Source of the DNA: Halorubrum salipaludis
GTDB lineage: Archaea; Halobacteriota; Halobacteria; Halobacteriales; Haloferacaceae
DNA: 64,000 bases
Reading direction: 5' to 3'
Assembly: GCF_002286985.1 (NCBI RefSeq)
Contig: NZ_NSKC01000003.1
Span: 124,001 to 188,000, forward strand
This document shows, one piece after another, positions 26,085-34,384 of the stretch. Position 1 is the first letter of the stretch, and every line of letters starts with the position of its first letter. Both the position numbers and the translations under genes were made by a program. The notes below the pieces were generated by a model, which saw only the letters and a list, made by a program, of their open reading frames with translations, was not told where the DNA came from and did no database searches.

Positions 26085-26454
26085 TTTATAAGTGCTCGAA
26101 CGGTGTTAGTGTCGGCCGTTTATACGTGAATGACGACGCTCCGAGGAGGGTCTACAAAGCCCCAGCCGTGAGACGGGCGCACGCTCGCTGCGGCCCTCAC
26201 TCGGTCGCTAGCTCCCTCGTTGCGGTCCTTGCGGCACCTGCGCCCGCCTCACGGCTGCCTATTTGAATCCCGCCCTGCACAGCACCGCACCTCACGCCTC
26301 CCCAGCCTCGCGGCTCCCTTCGGTCGCCGCGTCCCTCGCGCGTGCTGACTCGCGGCCTGTCGGCCGCTCGCAGGCACGCAGGGCGAGAGCACAGCTCTCG
26401 CTTGCAGCCGGCGGCGGAGCCGCCGGCGACGCCACCGCACGGTTCTTTATAAGT
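26085..26454 (-). repeat. dispersed structured element, copy 3
   Basis: Lies in the convergent gap after the cytochrome b cluster, proposed sense on minus. Identical 9-bp direct repeats TTTATAAGT bound it (26085-26093 and 26446-26454). The outer stem pairs 26164-26181 with 26239-26256 over 18 positions, with a single A-C (G-U on minus). CAAAG (26155-26159) faces ATTTG (26261-26265). Two perfect triloop hairpins follow: 26383-26401 (8 bp) and 26407-26427 (9 bp), plus a tetraloop hairpin at 26352-26367. A second TATA-like unit (TTTATACGT near 26119) shows the duplicated right end. The flanks 25905-26084 and 26455-26651 hold no gene I can support. Confidence 0.85.
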
Positions 26455-26651
26455 AATCGTCGCCGTCGCTCACTGTTCGCTTAAATATGGCCTTGCCGCC
26501 ACCGATCTGCAATACCCACTCCCGCTATCGATCACCGCGGCTCTCGCACTACTACAGGAGGAACGGAACGCCCGCTCCGGACTTCGAAGCGCCTCCGCGT
26601 TCCCGATCGACGACCGTCGGCCGGAACCGGATTCGTCGGTTCGCGGTCGCC

Positions 26652-27095
26652 CTACGCGACGACGAACTGGTTCCAGATCCCCGAGACGAGGAAGAACAGC
26701 GCGTAGTAGGCGGCGTACACCAACACGAGCAGCGACGCGGCGATCGAGCTCTTGGGGGCCTCGATCGGCATGTCGTTGCGCGCCTCGACGTTGCGCGCCT
26801 CCAGCTCGAACAGGTCGGCGATCAGCATCGTGATCACGATCACGGCGAGGATCGTCCCGCTGACGGGGGAGTCGAGGACGAACAGGAACGACAGGAGCAG
26901 CAGCCCGATGTTCGTGAACGCGTGCGGCGCGTACGGCTCGACGCTGTCGCCGTCGCTCCCCTGTTCGACGTGGTGCCGGTGCGCGATGTGTCGCGTCGCG
27001 AGGTTCGCGACCGCCATCACGAGTATCGCGTACGGCAGCATCGGTCCGACGTCGGACAGCCAGCCGAGCGGAACGAGGAACTGCAGTGGGTCCAT
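26652..27095 (-). CDS. membrane protein of unknown function (DUF7313-like)
   Basis: 147 residues with four hydrophobic segments (about 18-35, 65-80, 83-100 and 120-142). A histidine-rich loop RHIAHRHHVEQG lies near residue 36-47 and could bind a metal (speculative). The ATG at 27095 fits a TATA-like CTAATAAG about 25 bp upstream (27116-27123). That box overlaps the end of the preceding gene, 14 bp away on the same strand. No function is assigned. Confidence 0.72.
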   Translation of the reverse strand: MDPLQFLVPLGWLSDVGPMLPYAILVMAVANLATRHIAHRHHVEQGSDGDSVEPYAPHAFTNIGLLLLSFLFVLDSPVSGTILAVIVITMLIADLFELEARNVEARNDMPIEAPKSSIAASLLVLVYAAYYALFFLVSGIWNQFVVA

Positions 27096-27109
27096 ACCGA
27101 CACTTCCGG

Positions 27110-27868
27110 TCACGACTTATTAGAGTGTTTCCGATCGTCGCGCTCGCGACGCCCCCTCGGCACCGCGAACGCGACCCGGTCGACCGCCTCGATCGCGATC
27201 GGACGGTGCGGCTCGACGGTCCCGCATCGCTCCCCGTCGACCACGAGCCCGATCGGTTCGCTCTCCCGTTCGACCGTGATCTGCACCCGATCCCCCGCGA
27301 CCCACGCGTCCGTCCGGGTGCTGAACGGTGCGATCGGCGCGACCGAGAGTCCGCCGCCGGGCTCCACGAGGGGGGCGCCGACCGCGTTCGCATATCCGTC
27401 GCTCCCCAAGGGCGTCGCGACGACGACGCCGTCGGCGCGGACCGACTCGTCCCGGCCGCGGGAGAACGCGACCGCGAACTCCGAGATCCGCGCCGGCTCG
27501 TCGGTGACGAGGGCGACGTCGAACGCGGCCCTGCCCGACGCGACCCCCGCGCCCTCGACGCCGAGGACCGGATGCGTGACGCGCCCGACGGGCGCTCCGG
27601 TCTCCGACTCCCCGAGGAGCCCGCTGAGGGCGTCGACCGCGCCGTCGCGGTCGAACGCGAGCCGGCGGTCGGCGACCGGGACCACCGTCCCGCCCGGCGC
27701 CGCGACGACCGCGTCTCGGATCGCCTCGTCGCCGACCGCCACGAGGAGCGTCGCCTCGGCGCTCGCGGCGGCCGCGAGCCGCCCTCCGGCGTCTCGGACG
27801 GCGTCTCGGAGCTCCGACGCGCGCTCGTCGTTGCCGACGACGGCGACGCGGCGTTCCGACGCTTCCAT
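27110..27868 (-). CDS. NAD kinase-like protein with degenerate phosphate site
   Basis: 252 residues. The C-terminal half fits the NAD kinase fold, with VATPLGSDGYANAVGAP in place of the usual TPTGSTAY turn and a later FSTRTDAWV strand. The N-terminal half should contain GGDGT, but the corresponding stretch reads LLVAVGDEAIRDAV. Catalysis as a NAD kinase is therefore doubtful. It may bind a nucleotide or act as a regulator. It is upstream of the DUF7313-like gene and 58 bp after the M28 peptidase on the same strand. Confidence 0.7.
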   Translation of the reverse strand: MEASERRVAVVGNDERASELRDAVRDAGGRLAAAASAEATLLVAVGDEAIRDAVVAAPGGTVVPVADRRLAFDRDGAVDALSGLLGESETGAPVGRVTHPVLGVEGAGVASGRAAFDVALVTDEPARISEFAVAFSRGRDESVRADGVVVATPLGSDGYANAVGAPLVEPGGGLSVAPIAPFSTRTDAWVAGDRVQITVERESEPIGLVVDGERCGTVEPHRPIAIEAVDRVAFAVPRGRRERDDRKHSNKS

Positions 27869-27926
27869 GTCCGGGACTGCGGCCGGCGCGCGTGAAAACC
27901 TCCCGGTTCGCGGCGAGCGAGTGGGG

Positions 27927-29243
27927 CTAGAACGGCCAGTCGCCGGTGATCTTCATCCCCGTCGCCTTCCCCTCCCGCTCGAGCGCGGCCGCGATCTCGT
28001 CGGTGGGCCGCCGCGCGGTCGAGACGTCGTCGCCGGCGAGGTCGACGACCAGCTCGGTCAGCAGGATCGCCTGCTCGCGGAGGTTCCGCGACTCCAGCTT
28101 GTCGAGCGTGTCCGCGCCGGTGTGTCCCCACCCCCGGCCGCGCCCCTCCGTCTTCCCGGAAACCATGTAGCCGGGGATCCCGCGCTCGACGAACGGCCAG
28201 TGGTCGCTGTGGGGGACCAGCTCCTCGCCGAGCGCGATCGGGTGGTCGAACCGGTCGCTCACGCGCTCGCCGGCCGCCGCCAGCGCGTCGAACCCGTGGT
28301 GATCGAGCTTCAGGGTGCGACCGAACACGTTGCTGTCGACGTTGACGACGGCCTTGACGCGATCGGGGTCGACGCTCGCGGCGAACTCGGAGGAGCCGAC
28401 GAGGCCGACCTCCTCGGCGCCGAAGCCGACGAACCGCACTCGCGTGTCGAGCTCGTCTTCGCGGGCCGCCAGGGCGTTCGCGACCTCGACGAGCGTCGCG
28501 GTGCCGGCGCCGTTGTCCATCGCGCCCTCGGCGAGGTCGTGGGCGTCGACGTGACAGGAGACGACGAGGTACTCGTCGGTGTCGGGGCCGAGGTCGGCGA
28601 CCGCGTTCCCGCTCGTCGAGTCGGGCGTCTCGCAGTCGACGGCAACGGTGAGTTCCTCCCCCTCGCGCCGACGCGCGAGGCGCGCGCCGGTCTCCTTCGA
28701 GACGCCCACCGCCGGGATCCCGCCGATCGGCGCGTCCGCGGTGCCGACGCTCCCGGTCGGCGGCAGCGTCCCCTCGACGTGGTTCGCGAAGACGAAGGCG
28801 GCGGCGCCGGCTTCGACGGCGTGGTAGTACTTCTCGCGGCGGTGGATGAACCGGTCGACGGAGTCGGGGGTGTCCGACGAGACCATCACGACCTTGCCCG
28901 TCAGGTCCCCGTCGAAGTCCTCGGGGACGCCGTACCCCAGGTCGACGAACTCGCCGGTCGCCTCGGCGCTCGGGCTCCGGGGGAGCGCGATACAGGCGTT
29001 TTGGCCGCTCGCGACGGCCTCGCCGCCGCGTCGGATCTCGCTGTCGCCGCGCTCCCACCCCTGTATCTCGAACTCCTCGATCCGCGCGCCGCGCGCGCCG
29101 GCGTCGGTCAGCGCGTCGCGGGTCAGTTCGAGTCCGGCGCGCTCGCCGGCCGAGCCGGCCATGCGGTCGCCGACGTCGACGAGTGATTCGAGGTGGTCCC
29201 AGCCGGCGTCGCTCGTGAAGACGTCGCCGATCCAGTCGGTCAT
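27927..29243 (-). CDS. M28-family zinc aminopeptidase/carboxypeptidase
   Basis: 438 residues. Zinc-site motifs appear in order: SCHVDAHDLAEGAMDNGAG (first His and bridging Asp), FGAEEVGLVGSSEF (Glu pair), then a VNVDSNVFG aspartate and a late HSDHWPFVERGIPG histidine region. A protease-associated (PA) insert precedes them (about 100-205). There is no signal peptide, so it is probably cytoplasmic and recycles short peptides. Its upstream neighbour, 89 bp away, is the DUF420 gene. Confidence 0.9.
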   Translation of the reverse strand: MTDWIGDVFTSDAGWDHLESLVDVGDRMAGSAGERAGLELTRDALTDAGARGARIEEFEIQGWERGDSEIRRGGEAVASGQNACIALPRSPSAEATGEFVDLGYGVPEDFDGDLTGKVVMVSSDTPDSVDRFIHRREKYYHAVEAGAAAFVFANHVEGTLPPTGSVGTADAPIGGIPAVGVSKETGARLARRREGEELTVAVDCETPDSTSGNAVADLGPDTDEYLVVSCHVDAHDLAEGAMDNGAGTATLVEVANALAAREDELDTRVRFVGFGAEEVGLVGSSEFAASVDPDRVKAVVNVDSNVFGRTLKLDHHGFDALAAAGERVSDRFDHPIALGEELVPHSDHWPFVERGIPGYMVSGKTEGRGRGWGHTGADTLDKLESRNLREQAILLTELVVDLAGDDVSTARRPTDEIAAALEREGKATGMKITGDWPF

Positions 29244-29332
29244 GCCTGTGGGTGGCCGGGACGCCGGTCAAACGTTTCGGTGGCGGCGGACGGGGCCGGA
29301 TCCGGCGCGTCGACGCCGCCGAGACGCGCCGG

Positions 29333-29995
29333 CTACAGGACGGGAGCAGTCGGAAGGAGGACCGCCGCGGCCTCGGCGGCCGCGAACGTCGAGTCGTACG
29401 CGTGGTTCAACATCAGGTAGGTGACGACGCCGAGCACGAGCGAGAGGAGCCACGCGCTCGCCGCGATCCGGCCGACCCGGCGGTGCGGGGTCTCGTTCCG
29501 GAGCTCCGCCTCCGAGTGCGTGAGCCCGAGGACGACCGCGTAGAGGACGACCGGCACGGCGACGACGGAGAGGACGATGTGGACCGCGAGCATGAGGAGG
29601 TACGCGGGGTAGATCGGCTCCCACAGGGGAACCCACGCGTAGGCGGAGTCGAGGACGAACTCCCGCGTCCCGCCGCCGGCGACCTTCGGCAGGTACAGCC
29701 CGAGGAACACGAGGATGAGGGCGAACGAGGTCGTCATCGCGGCCGCGTGCTTCTTCACCTCGCCGTTGCGGATCCAGTACCAGCCGAGCGAGAGGGTACC
29801 GATCGCGACGGTGTTGACGGCGGCGATGGCGTGCGCGAGCAGGTCGACGGTGCTCCGCGTCAGCTCGGGAAACAGCGCCTGGAACTGGGGGACGAGGAAC
29901 ACGCCGCCGACGGCGCCGTAGCCGACGACGGTGAGGAGCAGGGTGAGCGCGCCGGCCCGTTCCTTGGCCCGGTCGCGAACGCTGGCGGTGGACAT
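29333..29995 (-). CDS. DUF420 family membrane protein
   Basis: 220 residues with six hydrophobic helices, the first at about 17-36. Conserved histidines sit in or near helices (LLAHAIAAVN, KKHAAAM, LAVHIVLS, LNHAYDS). The family (YozB/CtaM-like) is linked in bacteria to maturation of haem-copper oxidases, so a role in terminal oxidase assembly is a fair inference. No oxidase subunit gene is adjacent. The start at 29995 is the first ATG and fits the first helix. Confidence 0.85.
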   Translation of the reverse strand: MSTASVRDRAKERAGALTLLLTVVGYGAVGGVFLVPQFQALFPELTRSTVDLLAHAIAAVNTVAIGTLSLGWYWIRNGEVKKHAAAMTTSFALILVFLGLYLPKVAGGGTREFVLDSAYAWVPLWEPIYPAYLLMLAVHIVLSVVAVPVVLYAVVLGLTHSEAELRNETPHRRVGRIAASAWLLSLVLGVVTYLMLNHAYDSTFAAAEAAAVLLPTAPVL

Positions 29996-30083
29996 ACGCG
30001 GAGTTGTCGCGGGACCGTTAACTCGCTTTCGAGCGCGGAACGGGTCGCCGGCCGTCGGCGGACCCGTTCGGTCGCGATCCGGG

Positions 30084-31136
30084 TCAGCCGTCGATGACGC
30101 CCGTCGCGGTCGCGACCTCGATCGCGGCCGCCTCGTTGATCCCGCCCTGTAAGATCGTGTACCGGTCGCGGATCTCGTGGGCGCTCGTGAGGGCGGCGAT
30201 CAGCTCGGCGTCGTCGATGCCGAGCTCCGCGGCGGTCGTCGGGGCGTCCAGCTCGGCGAGGGCGTCGCGGATCGCGCTCCACTCCCCGTTCTCGCCGCTG
30301 TGGAGGTACTCGGTCATGATCGAGGCGACGCCGACCTGGTGACCGTGGAGCGCCCGCCCCGGCGCGGTCCGGTCGAGCTGGTGGGAGATGAGGTGTTCCG
30401 CGCCGGAGGCGGGCCGCGAGGAGCCCGCGATCGACATCGCGACGCCGGAGGAGACGAGCGCCTTCACGACGACCCACGCCGACTCCTCTAACCCGGGTCG
30501 GATCATATCGGCGTTCTCGACGAGCAGCTCCGCGGTCATCTCCGAGAGCGCGCCCGCGTACTCGCTGTACTCGACGTTACGCAGCCGGCGCGCGAGCCGC
30601 CAGTCCTTCACCGCGGTGTAGTTCGAGATGATGTCGGCACAGCCCGCGGTGGTGAGCCGCCACGGGGCCTCCGCGATCAGCGTCGTGTCCGCGACGACCG
30701 CCAGCGGCGGGTCGGCCGCGACCGAGTGGCGCGTGTCGCCCTCGGGGATCGACGAGCGCCCCGAGACGATCCCGTCGTGGGAGGCGACCGTGGGGACGGA
30801 GACGAAGCCGACGCCGAGGTGGTCGGCGGCCATCTTCGCGATGTCGATCGGCTTCCCGCCGCCGAGGGCGATCAGGTAGCCGGGGTCGACCGCCTCCGCG
30901 GTCTCGGTGAGCTCCTCGACCGCCTCGAAGGAGGCCTCCTCGACGACGGCGGTCGCGGGGTCGTCGAACTGCGCGCGCACCCGGTCGCCGGCGATGTCGT
31001 TGGGCGTCGGGCTCGTCACGATCAGCGGTCGCCCCGTGAGGTAGAGCTCGCCGACCGCCTCGCCGAGGTCGTCGAGGACGCCGTGGCCCACGAGCACGTT
31101 CCGCGGGAGCTTGATCCACGTGGTCTTCTCGAACAT
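30084..31136 (-). CDS. egsA: sn-glycerol-1-phosphate dehydrogenase
   Basis: 350 residues of the iron-alcohol-dehydrogenase-like AraM/EgsA family. The coenzyme loop is ALGGGKPIDIAK. The zinc-binding region is VASHDGIVSG followed by later histidines (GAEHLISHQLD and LHGHQVGVAS). It reduces dihydroxyacetone phosphate to sn-glycerol-1-phosphate, the backbone of archaeal membrane lipids, and is a clear archaeal marker. The start at 31136 (MFEKTTWIKL) matches the family; thirteen open codons upstream are unlikely to be used. Confidence 0.95.
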   Translation of the reverse strand: MFEKTTWIKLPRNVLVGHGVLDDLGEAVGELYLTGRPLIVTSPTPNDIAGDRVRAQFDDPATAVVEEASFEAVEELTETAEAVDPGYLIALGGGKPIDIAKMAADHLGVGFVSVPTVASHDGIVSGRSSIPEGDTRHSVAADPPLAVVADTTLIAEAPWRLTTAGCADIISNYTAVKDWRLARRLRNVEYSEYAGALSEMTAELLVENADMIRPGLEESAWVVVKALVSSGVAMSIAGSSRPASGAEHLISHQLDRTAPGRALHGHQVGVASIMTEYLHSGENGEWSAIRDALAELDAPTTAAELGIDDAELIAALTSAHEIRDRYTILQGGINEAAAIEVATATGVIDG

Positions 31137-31261
31137 ACCGGGCGGTCGCGCCCGCGGGTGAAAGCCGTTGTCCATGCTGGGCGGCGACGTTGTCCATGCC
31201 GGTCGGCGCGGCCGTCGCCCGTGTCGGTGGTCGCGGTCGCGGAGGCCTGTCTCTCGCCCCG

Positions 31262-31960
31262 CTACGCGCCGAGCGCCGCCAGCGTGGTCGCCGCGTCGTA
31301 GAGGAAGTAGACGCCGAACCCGGCGAGCACGACCGCGGAGCCGACGGCGACGATCGGCGCGAACGTCTCGATCCGGCGCTCGGCGGCGACAAGCCCGGTC
31401 GGGAACCCGGCGACCCAGACCAGCACGCCGAGGAAGAACCCGCCGATGAGCGCGGGCGAGCCGGTGGCGACGACGAAGGTCCCTGCGAGGTCCGCGCCGA
31501 CGACGGGGAGCCGGGCGAGCACGTCGAGCTCGCCCGGCCGGAGGAGGCCGACGCCGACCGTCAGCCAGAACAGCACCTGGTACGGGTTCGTCAGCGCGAG
31601 CACCAGCGCCTTGCGGAACCCCTTCCCCTCCGCGACGATGGGCTCGTCGCCAGAGGTGGGGCGGAACGACGCGCGGGCGCCCCGCGCCGCGCCGACGGCG
31701 AAGTACAGCATCAGGACGCCGCCGACCGCGATCATGGCGCCCCGCAACAGCGGGAACGACTCCACGACCGCGACGACGCCGAGGTACGCGAGGACGAAGA
31801 AGATCGCGTCGGCGGTCGCGGCGCCGAGGCCGGCGCGGAAGCCGGCGAGGCGACCGCGGAGCACCGCCTCCTCGGCGATCACGGCGTTCATCGGCCCGGG
31901 CGGCGCCGCGAGCGCCAGCCCGAAGACGACGCCGGCGCCGAGCGTTACGAGGAGACTCAC
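31262..31960 (-). CDS. LysE-family exporter
   Basis: 232 residues with six transmembrane helices. The family signature in the first helix pair is ALAAPPGPMNAVI (about 16-28). The family exports amino acids or related small molecules. A helix break in the middle (about 95-110) is polar, as in relatives. It stands upstream of egsA with 125 bp between and is followed upstream by the DtxR-type regulator. The substrate is not known. Confidence 0.88.
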   Translation of the reverse strand: MSLLVTLGAGVVFGLALAAPPGPMNAVIAEEAVLRGRLAGFRAGLGAATADAIFFVLAYLGVVAVVESFPLLRGAMIAVGGVLMLYFAVGAARGARASFRPTSGDEPIVAEGKGFRKALVLALTNPYQVLFWLTVGVGLLRPGELDVLARLPVVGADLAGTFVVATGSPALIGGFFLGVLVWVAGFPTGLVAAERRIETFAPIVAVGSAVVLAGFGVYFLYDAATTLAALGA

Positions 31961-32061
31961 ACCGTTCGGGAGGGCCGTTTTCGTGAAAAGCCTCGCGAAC
32001 GAAGGGTGATCCTCACGGGCGGAGAACCAGCATCGATGAGCGAATGTGAGCGGTCGGCGCC

Positions 32062-32120
32062 GGGTGTCGGCGTCGGATGTCAGCGTCGGATGTCGGCGCC
32101 GGTGTCGGCGTCGGGGTCGG
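32062..32120. repeat. short tandem GTCGG-type repeats
   Basis: About five imperfect 12-13 bp units of the form GGTGTCGGCGTC lie just after the DtxR regulator stop. They are outside any supported gene and probably arose by slippage. Confidence 0.5.
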
Positions 32121-32128
32121 TCCGCCTC

Positions 32129-32788
32129 TCAGCCCGCGTCCTCGACCCGGATCGAGCCGGCGATCTCGGCCGGGAGACTCTGCTCGCCCGTCGGCGTCGC
32201 CACGGTCACCATCCCGAACGGGGCGACGTCGACGACCTCGATCTCGGTGCCCGGCGTGATCCCGGCGTCGGCGAGGTACTCCAGTTCCTCCTCGTCGCGG
32301 TCGGAGACGCGCGCGACGACCACCCGGTCGCCCTCCTCGCGGTCCGCGAGCCGCGCGCCGCTCCCTTCGTCGACCGGTTCGAGGTCCGCGCTCGGGATCG
32401 GGTCGCCGTGGGGGTCGACGGCGGGGTCGCCGAGCGCCTCCGCCACGCGGCGCTCGAACGCCTCGGAGATGTGGTGTTCGAGGGCGTCGGCCTCCTCGTG
32501 GACCTCGCTCCAGTCGTAGTCGAGCCGCTCGGCGAGGAACGCCTCCAGCAGCCGGTGGTGACGGACGATCTCCAAGGCGACCGCCTCGCCCTCCGCGGTC
32601 AGCTCCGCGCCGCGGTACGGCTCGCGCTCGACGAGCCCGCGGTCCTCCAGCTTGCCCAGCATGTCGGTGACCGACGGAGAGGTCTTGTCGAGGTACTCCG
32701 CGATCGCCGACGTCGAGACCGGCGGCCCCCGCTCCGACTGGAGGACGTAGATCGCCTTCAGGTAGTCCTCCATCACGTCGCTCAGCAT
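32129..32788 (-). CDS. DtxR/MntR-family metal-dependent transcription regulator
   Basis: 219 residues. The N-terminal winged helix (1-60) includes STSAIAEYLDKTSPSVTDML. The metal-binding dimerisation domain (60-140) carries the ligand segment ALEHHISEAFE. A C-terminal FeoA/SH3-like domain (145-217) ends in ATPTGEQSLPAEIAGSI. The protein should sense iron or manganese and repress uptake genes. A TATA box CTTATAAA touches the ATG at 32788, too close for it. The ATG five codons in (32773, MEDYLKAIYVL) may be the real start, or an upstream promoter is used. Confidence 0.88.
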   Translation of the reverse strand: MLSDVMEDYLKAIYVLQSERGPPVSTSAIAEYLDKTSPSVTDMLGKLEDRGLVEREPYRGAELTAEGEAVALEIVRHHRLLEAFLAERLDYDWSEVHEEADALEHHISEAFERRVAEALGDPAVDPHGDPIPSADLEPVDEGSGARLADREEGDRVVVARVSDRDEEELEYLADAGITPGTEIEVVDVAPFGMVTVATPTGEQSLPAEIAGSIRVEDAG

Positions 32789-32869
32789 TTATAAGCGATC
32801 GCGCGCGGCGGCGGAAATACCTACCGGGAATCGGCGTGGCCGACCGTCGCCGTTCTGCGTCCGGACTCG

Positions 32870-33661
32870 TCAGTCTTGCAGCTCCGCGTCCCGCAGCGCC
32901 TCGTTGAGGTCCTCGCGGACGCGCTCGCCGGTCTCGCGGTCCATCGCGGTGGTGACGATCCGGTTCTCCTGCACGCTGGAGCCGTCCCGCAGGAGGAGCC
33001 GGACGTTCCCGTTCGTGCCCGCGCGCGTCGCCTTCGCGCGCAGCCCCGTCCGGGAGCCGGTGCCGCCGGCGTCGATCGGCCCGGGGACGATCTTCTTGAC
33101 GTGCGGGTGTTGCGCGACCGTGCTGACCGCCTTCCGGCCCTTGCGGTCGCCGATGAGCGTCGAGTGCGACCCGCCGATCTTCTCGCGGGGGGGCGTCTCG
33201 ACGACCTCGAGGGCTCGGTCGCCGCGGCGGTCGAGCACCCACGAGACGACGGGGCTCTCGTCGCGCCCCTCGCCGTCGCGCCCGTCGGCGGACTCCCCGT
33301 TTCCGCCTCCGTCCCCCGCCTCCGCGTCGGGGACCCGGTAGAACTCGTGGTGGACCTGCGCGCGCGTCTCCCGGAGCGGCTCCCGGGCGCCGGCGGCGTA
33401 GACGGTGTCGGGTCGTTTCCGACGGATCTCGTCCGCGACACGCCCGGCGAAGTTGCGGAGCTGGATCTCGGTCAGCTGCTCGTCGCTCTCGGGACGGGTG
33501 GTCACGGTCGTCTCGCCGACGACCTCGTCCTCGTCGAGCATCGTGAGCCGGGCGCGGTCCGCCTCGAACTCGACGACGACGGCGTCGGCGTTGGCGGTGT
33601 TACAGGTGAGACAGTAGTCCCCGGGCTTGCGGAGCGGGGTCCCACACCGCCGGCAGTTCAT
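32870..33661 (-). CDS. zinc-ribbon protein of the DUF2103 type
   Basis: 263 residues. An N-terminal zinc ribbon (MNCRRCGTPLRKPGDYCLTC) has four cysteines in two CxxC pairs. A middle domain follows, and a C-terminal domain includes GSHSTLIGDRKGRK and VKKIVPGPI, which I associate with the DUF2103 predicted metal-binding family. The acidic stretch near 130-150 is a linker. The start at 33661 is set by the zinc ribbon and by a TATA-like box about 27 bp upstream. Function unknown; nucleic-acid binding is possible. Confidence 0.78.
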   Translation of the reverse strand: MNCRRCGTPLRKPGDYCLTCNTANADAVVVEFEADRARLTMLDEDEVVGETTVTTRPESDEQLTEIQLRNFAGRVADEIRRKRPDTVYAAGAREPLRETRAQVHHEFYRVPDAEAGDGGGNGESADGRDGEGRDESPVVSWVLDRRGDRALEVVETPPREKIGGSHSTLIGDRKGRKAVSTVAQHPHVKKIVPGPIDAGGTGSRTGLRAKATRAGTNGNVRLLLRDGSSVQENRIVTTAMDRETGERVREDLNEALRDAELQD

Positions 33662-33683
33662 AGCGAACGGAGGGACGTGACGG

Positions 33684-33690
33684 ATAAAAG
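33684..33690 (-). promoter_or_regulatory. TATA-like box of the zinc-ribbon gene
   Basis: CTTTTAT on minus, about 27 bp before the ATG at 33661. On plus, CTATTAG (33722-33728) has the same spacing to the divergent gene at 33752. Confidence 0.45.
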
Positions 33691-33751
33691 GGCGTCCGTT
33701 CGGTCGCCGCCGGAGCAACCCCTATTAGTGTCGCCGGCCTCGACACGCGGT

Positions 33752-34384
33752 ATGGACGGAACGCGACGCGGCGGGGGGTCCGACGAGGAGGCCGTTGACC
33801 GGCTGCTCCGACTGCTTCGAAACGGTCGCACCAACGCGATCGTCGTGTGGGCGATGGTCGCGGTGCTCGTCGGCGTGTTCGTCGAGAGCTTCCTCGACGC
33901 CGACCTGCTGTCGATGGCGTTCGTCGTCGGCCTCGTCGCGGTCGTGTTGGCTCCCGCGGTCTCGGCGCGCGACTGGAAGGTCCTGCTCCCGGCCGAACTG
34001 CTCGGGCTCGCGCTGCTGCCCGTGCTCGTGCGCGTGCTGCTCGGCGGGGAACTCGGGGTCTTCGCGACGTACCTCGCGATCGCCGCGCTGGCGCTCGCCG
34101 TCACCGTCGAGCTCCACATGTTCACCTCGCTGCAGGTCACCCACTGGTTCGCGGTGGCGCTCGTCGTCCTGACGACGCTGGCGACGGCGGCGGCGTGGAC
34201 GATCCTGCGGTGGAACGCCGACCGCCTGCTCGACACCGCCTACCTGACGACCAACGAGGCGCTGATGGTCGAGTGGATCTACGTGACGCTGGCCGGACTC
34301 GCCGCGGGACTGCTCTTCGACGCGTACTTCCGGCGGCGCGGGCGTCGCCTCGGGCGGGCGATAAAGCGGGTGGTGCGCCGATGA
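33752..34384 (+). CDS. multi-helix membrane protein of unknown function
   Basis: 210 residues with about six hydrophobic segments spread from 30 to 195 and a basic C terminus (RRRGRRLGRAIKRVVRR). Its stop overlaps the next membrane protein's ATG by four bases, so the two are coupled. No family motif was recognised. The likely start is the ATG at 33752, just after a TATA-like box. Confidence 0.75.
   Translation: MDGTRRGGGSDEEAVDRLLRLLRNGRTNAIVVWAMVAVLVGVFVESFLDADLLSMAFVVGLVAVVLAPAVSARDWKVLLPAELLGLALLPVLVRVLLGGELGVFATYLAIAALALAVTVELHMFTSLQVTHWFAVALVVLTTLATAAAWTILRWNADRLLDTAYLTTNEALMVEWIYVTLAGLAAGLLFDAYFRRRGRRLGRAIKRVVRR

Noticed and set aside
26470-29271. 933-codon open frame on minus spanning several genes
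   Set aside because: It is a different frame over the DUF7313-like, NAD-kinase-like and M28 genes, all of which have recognisable products.
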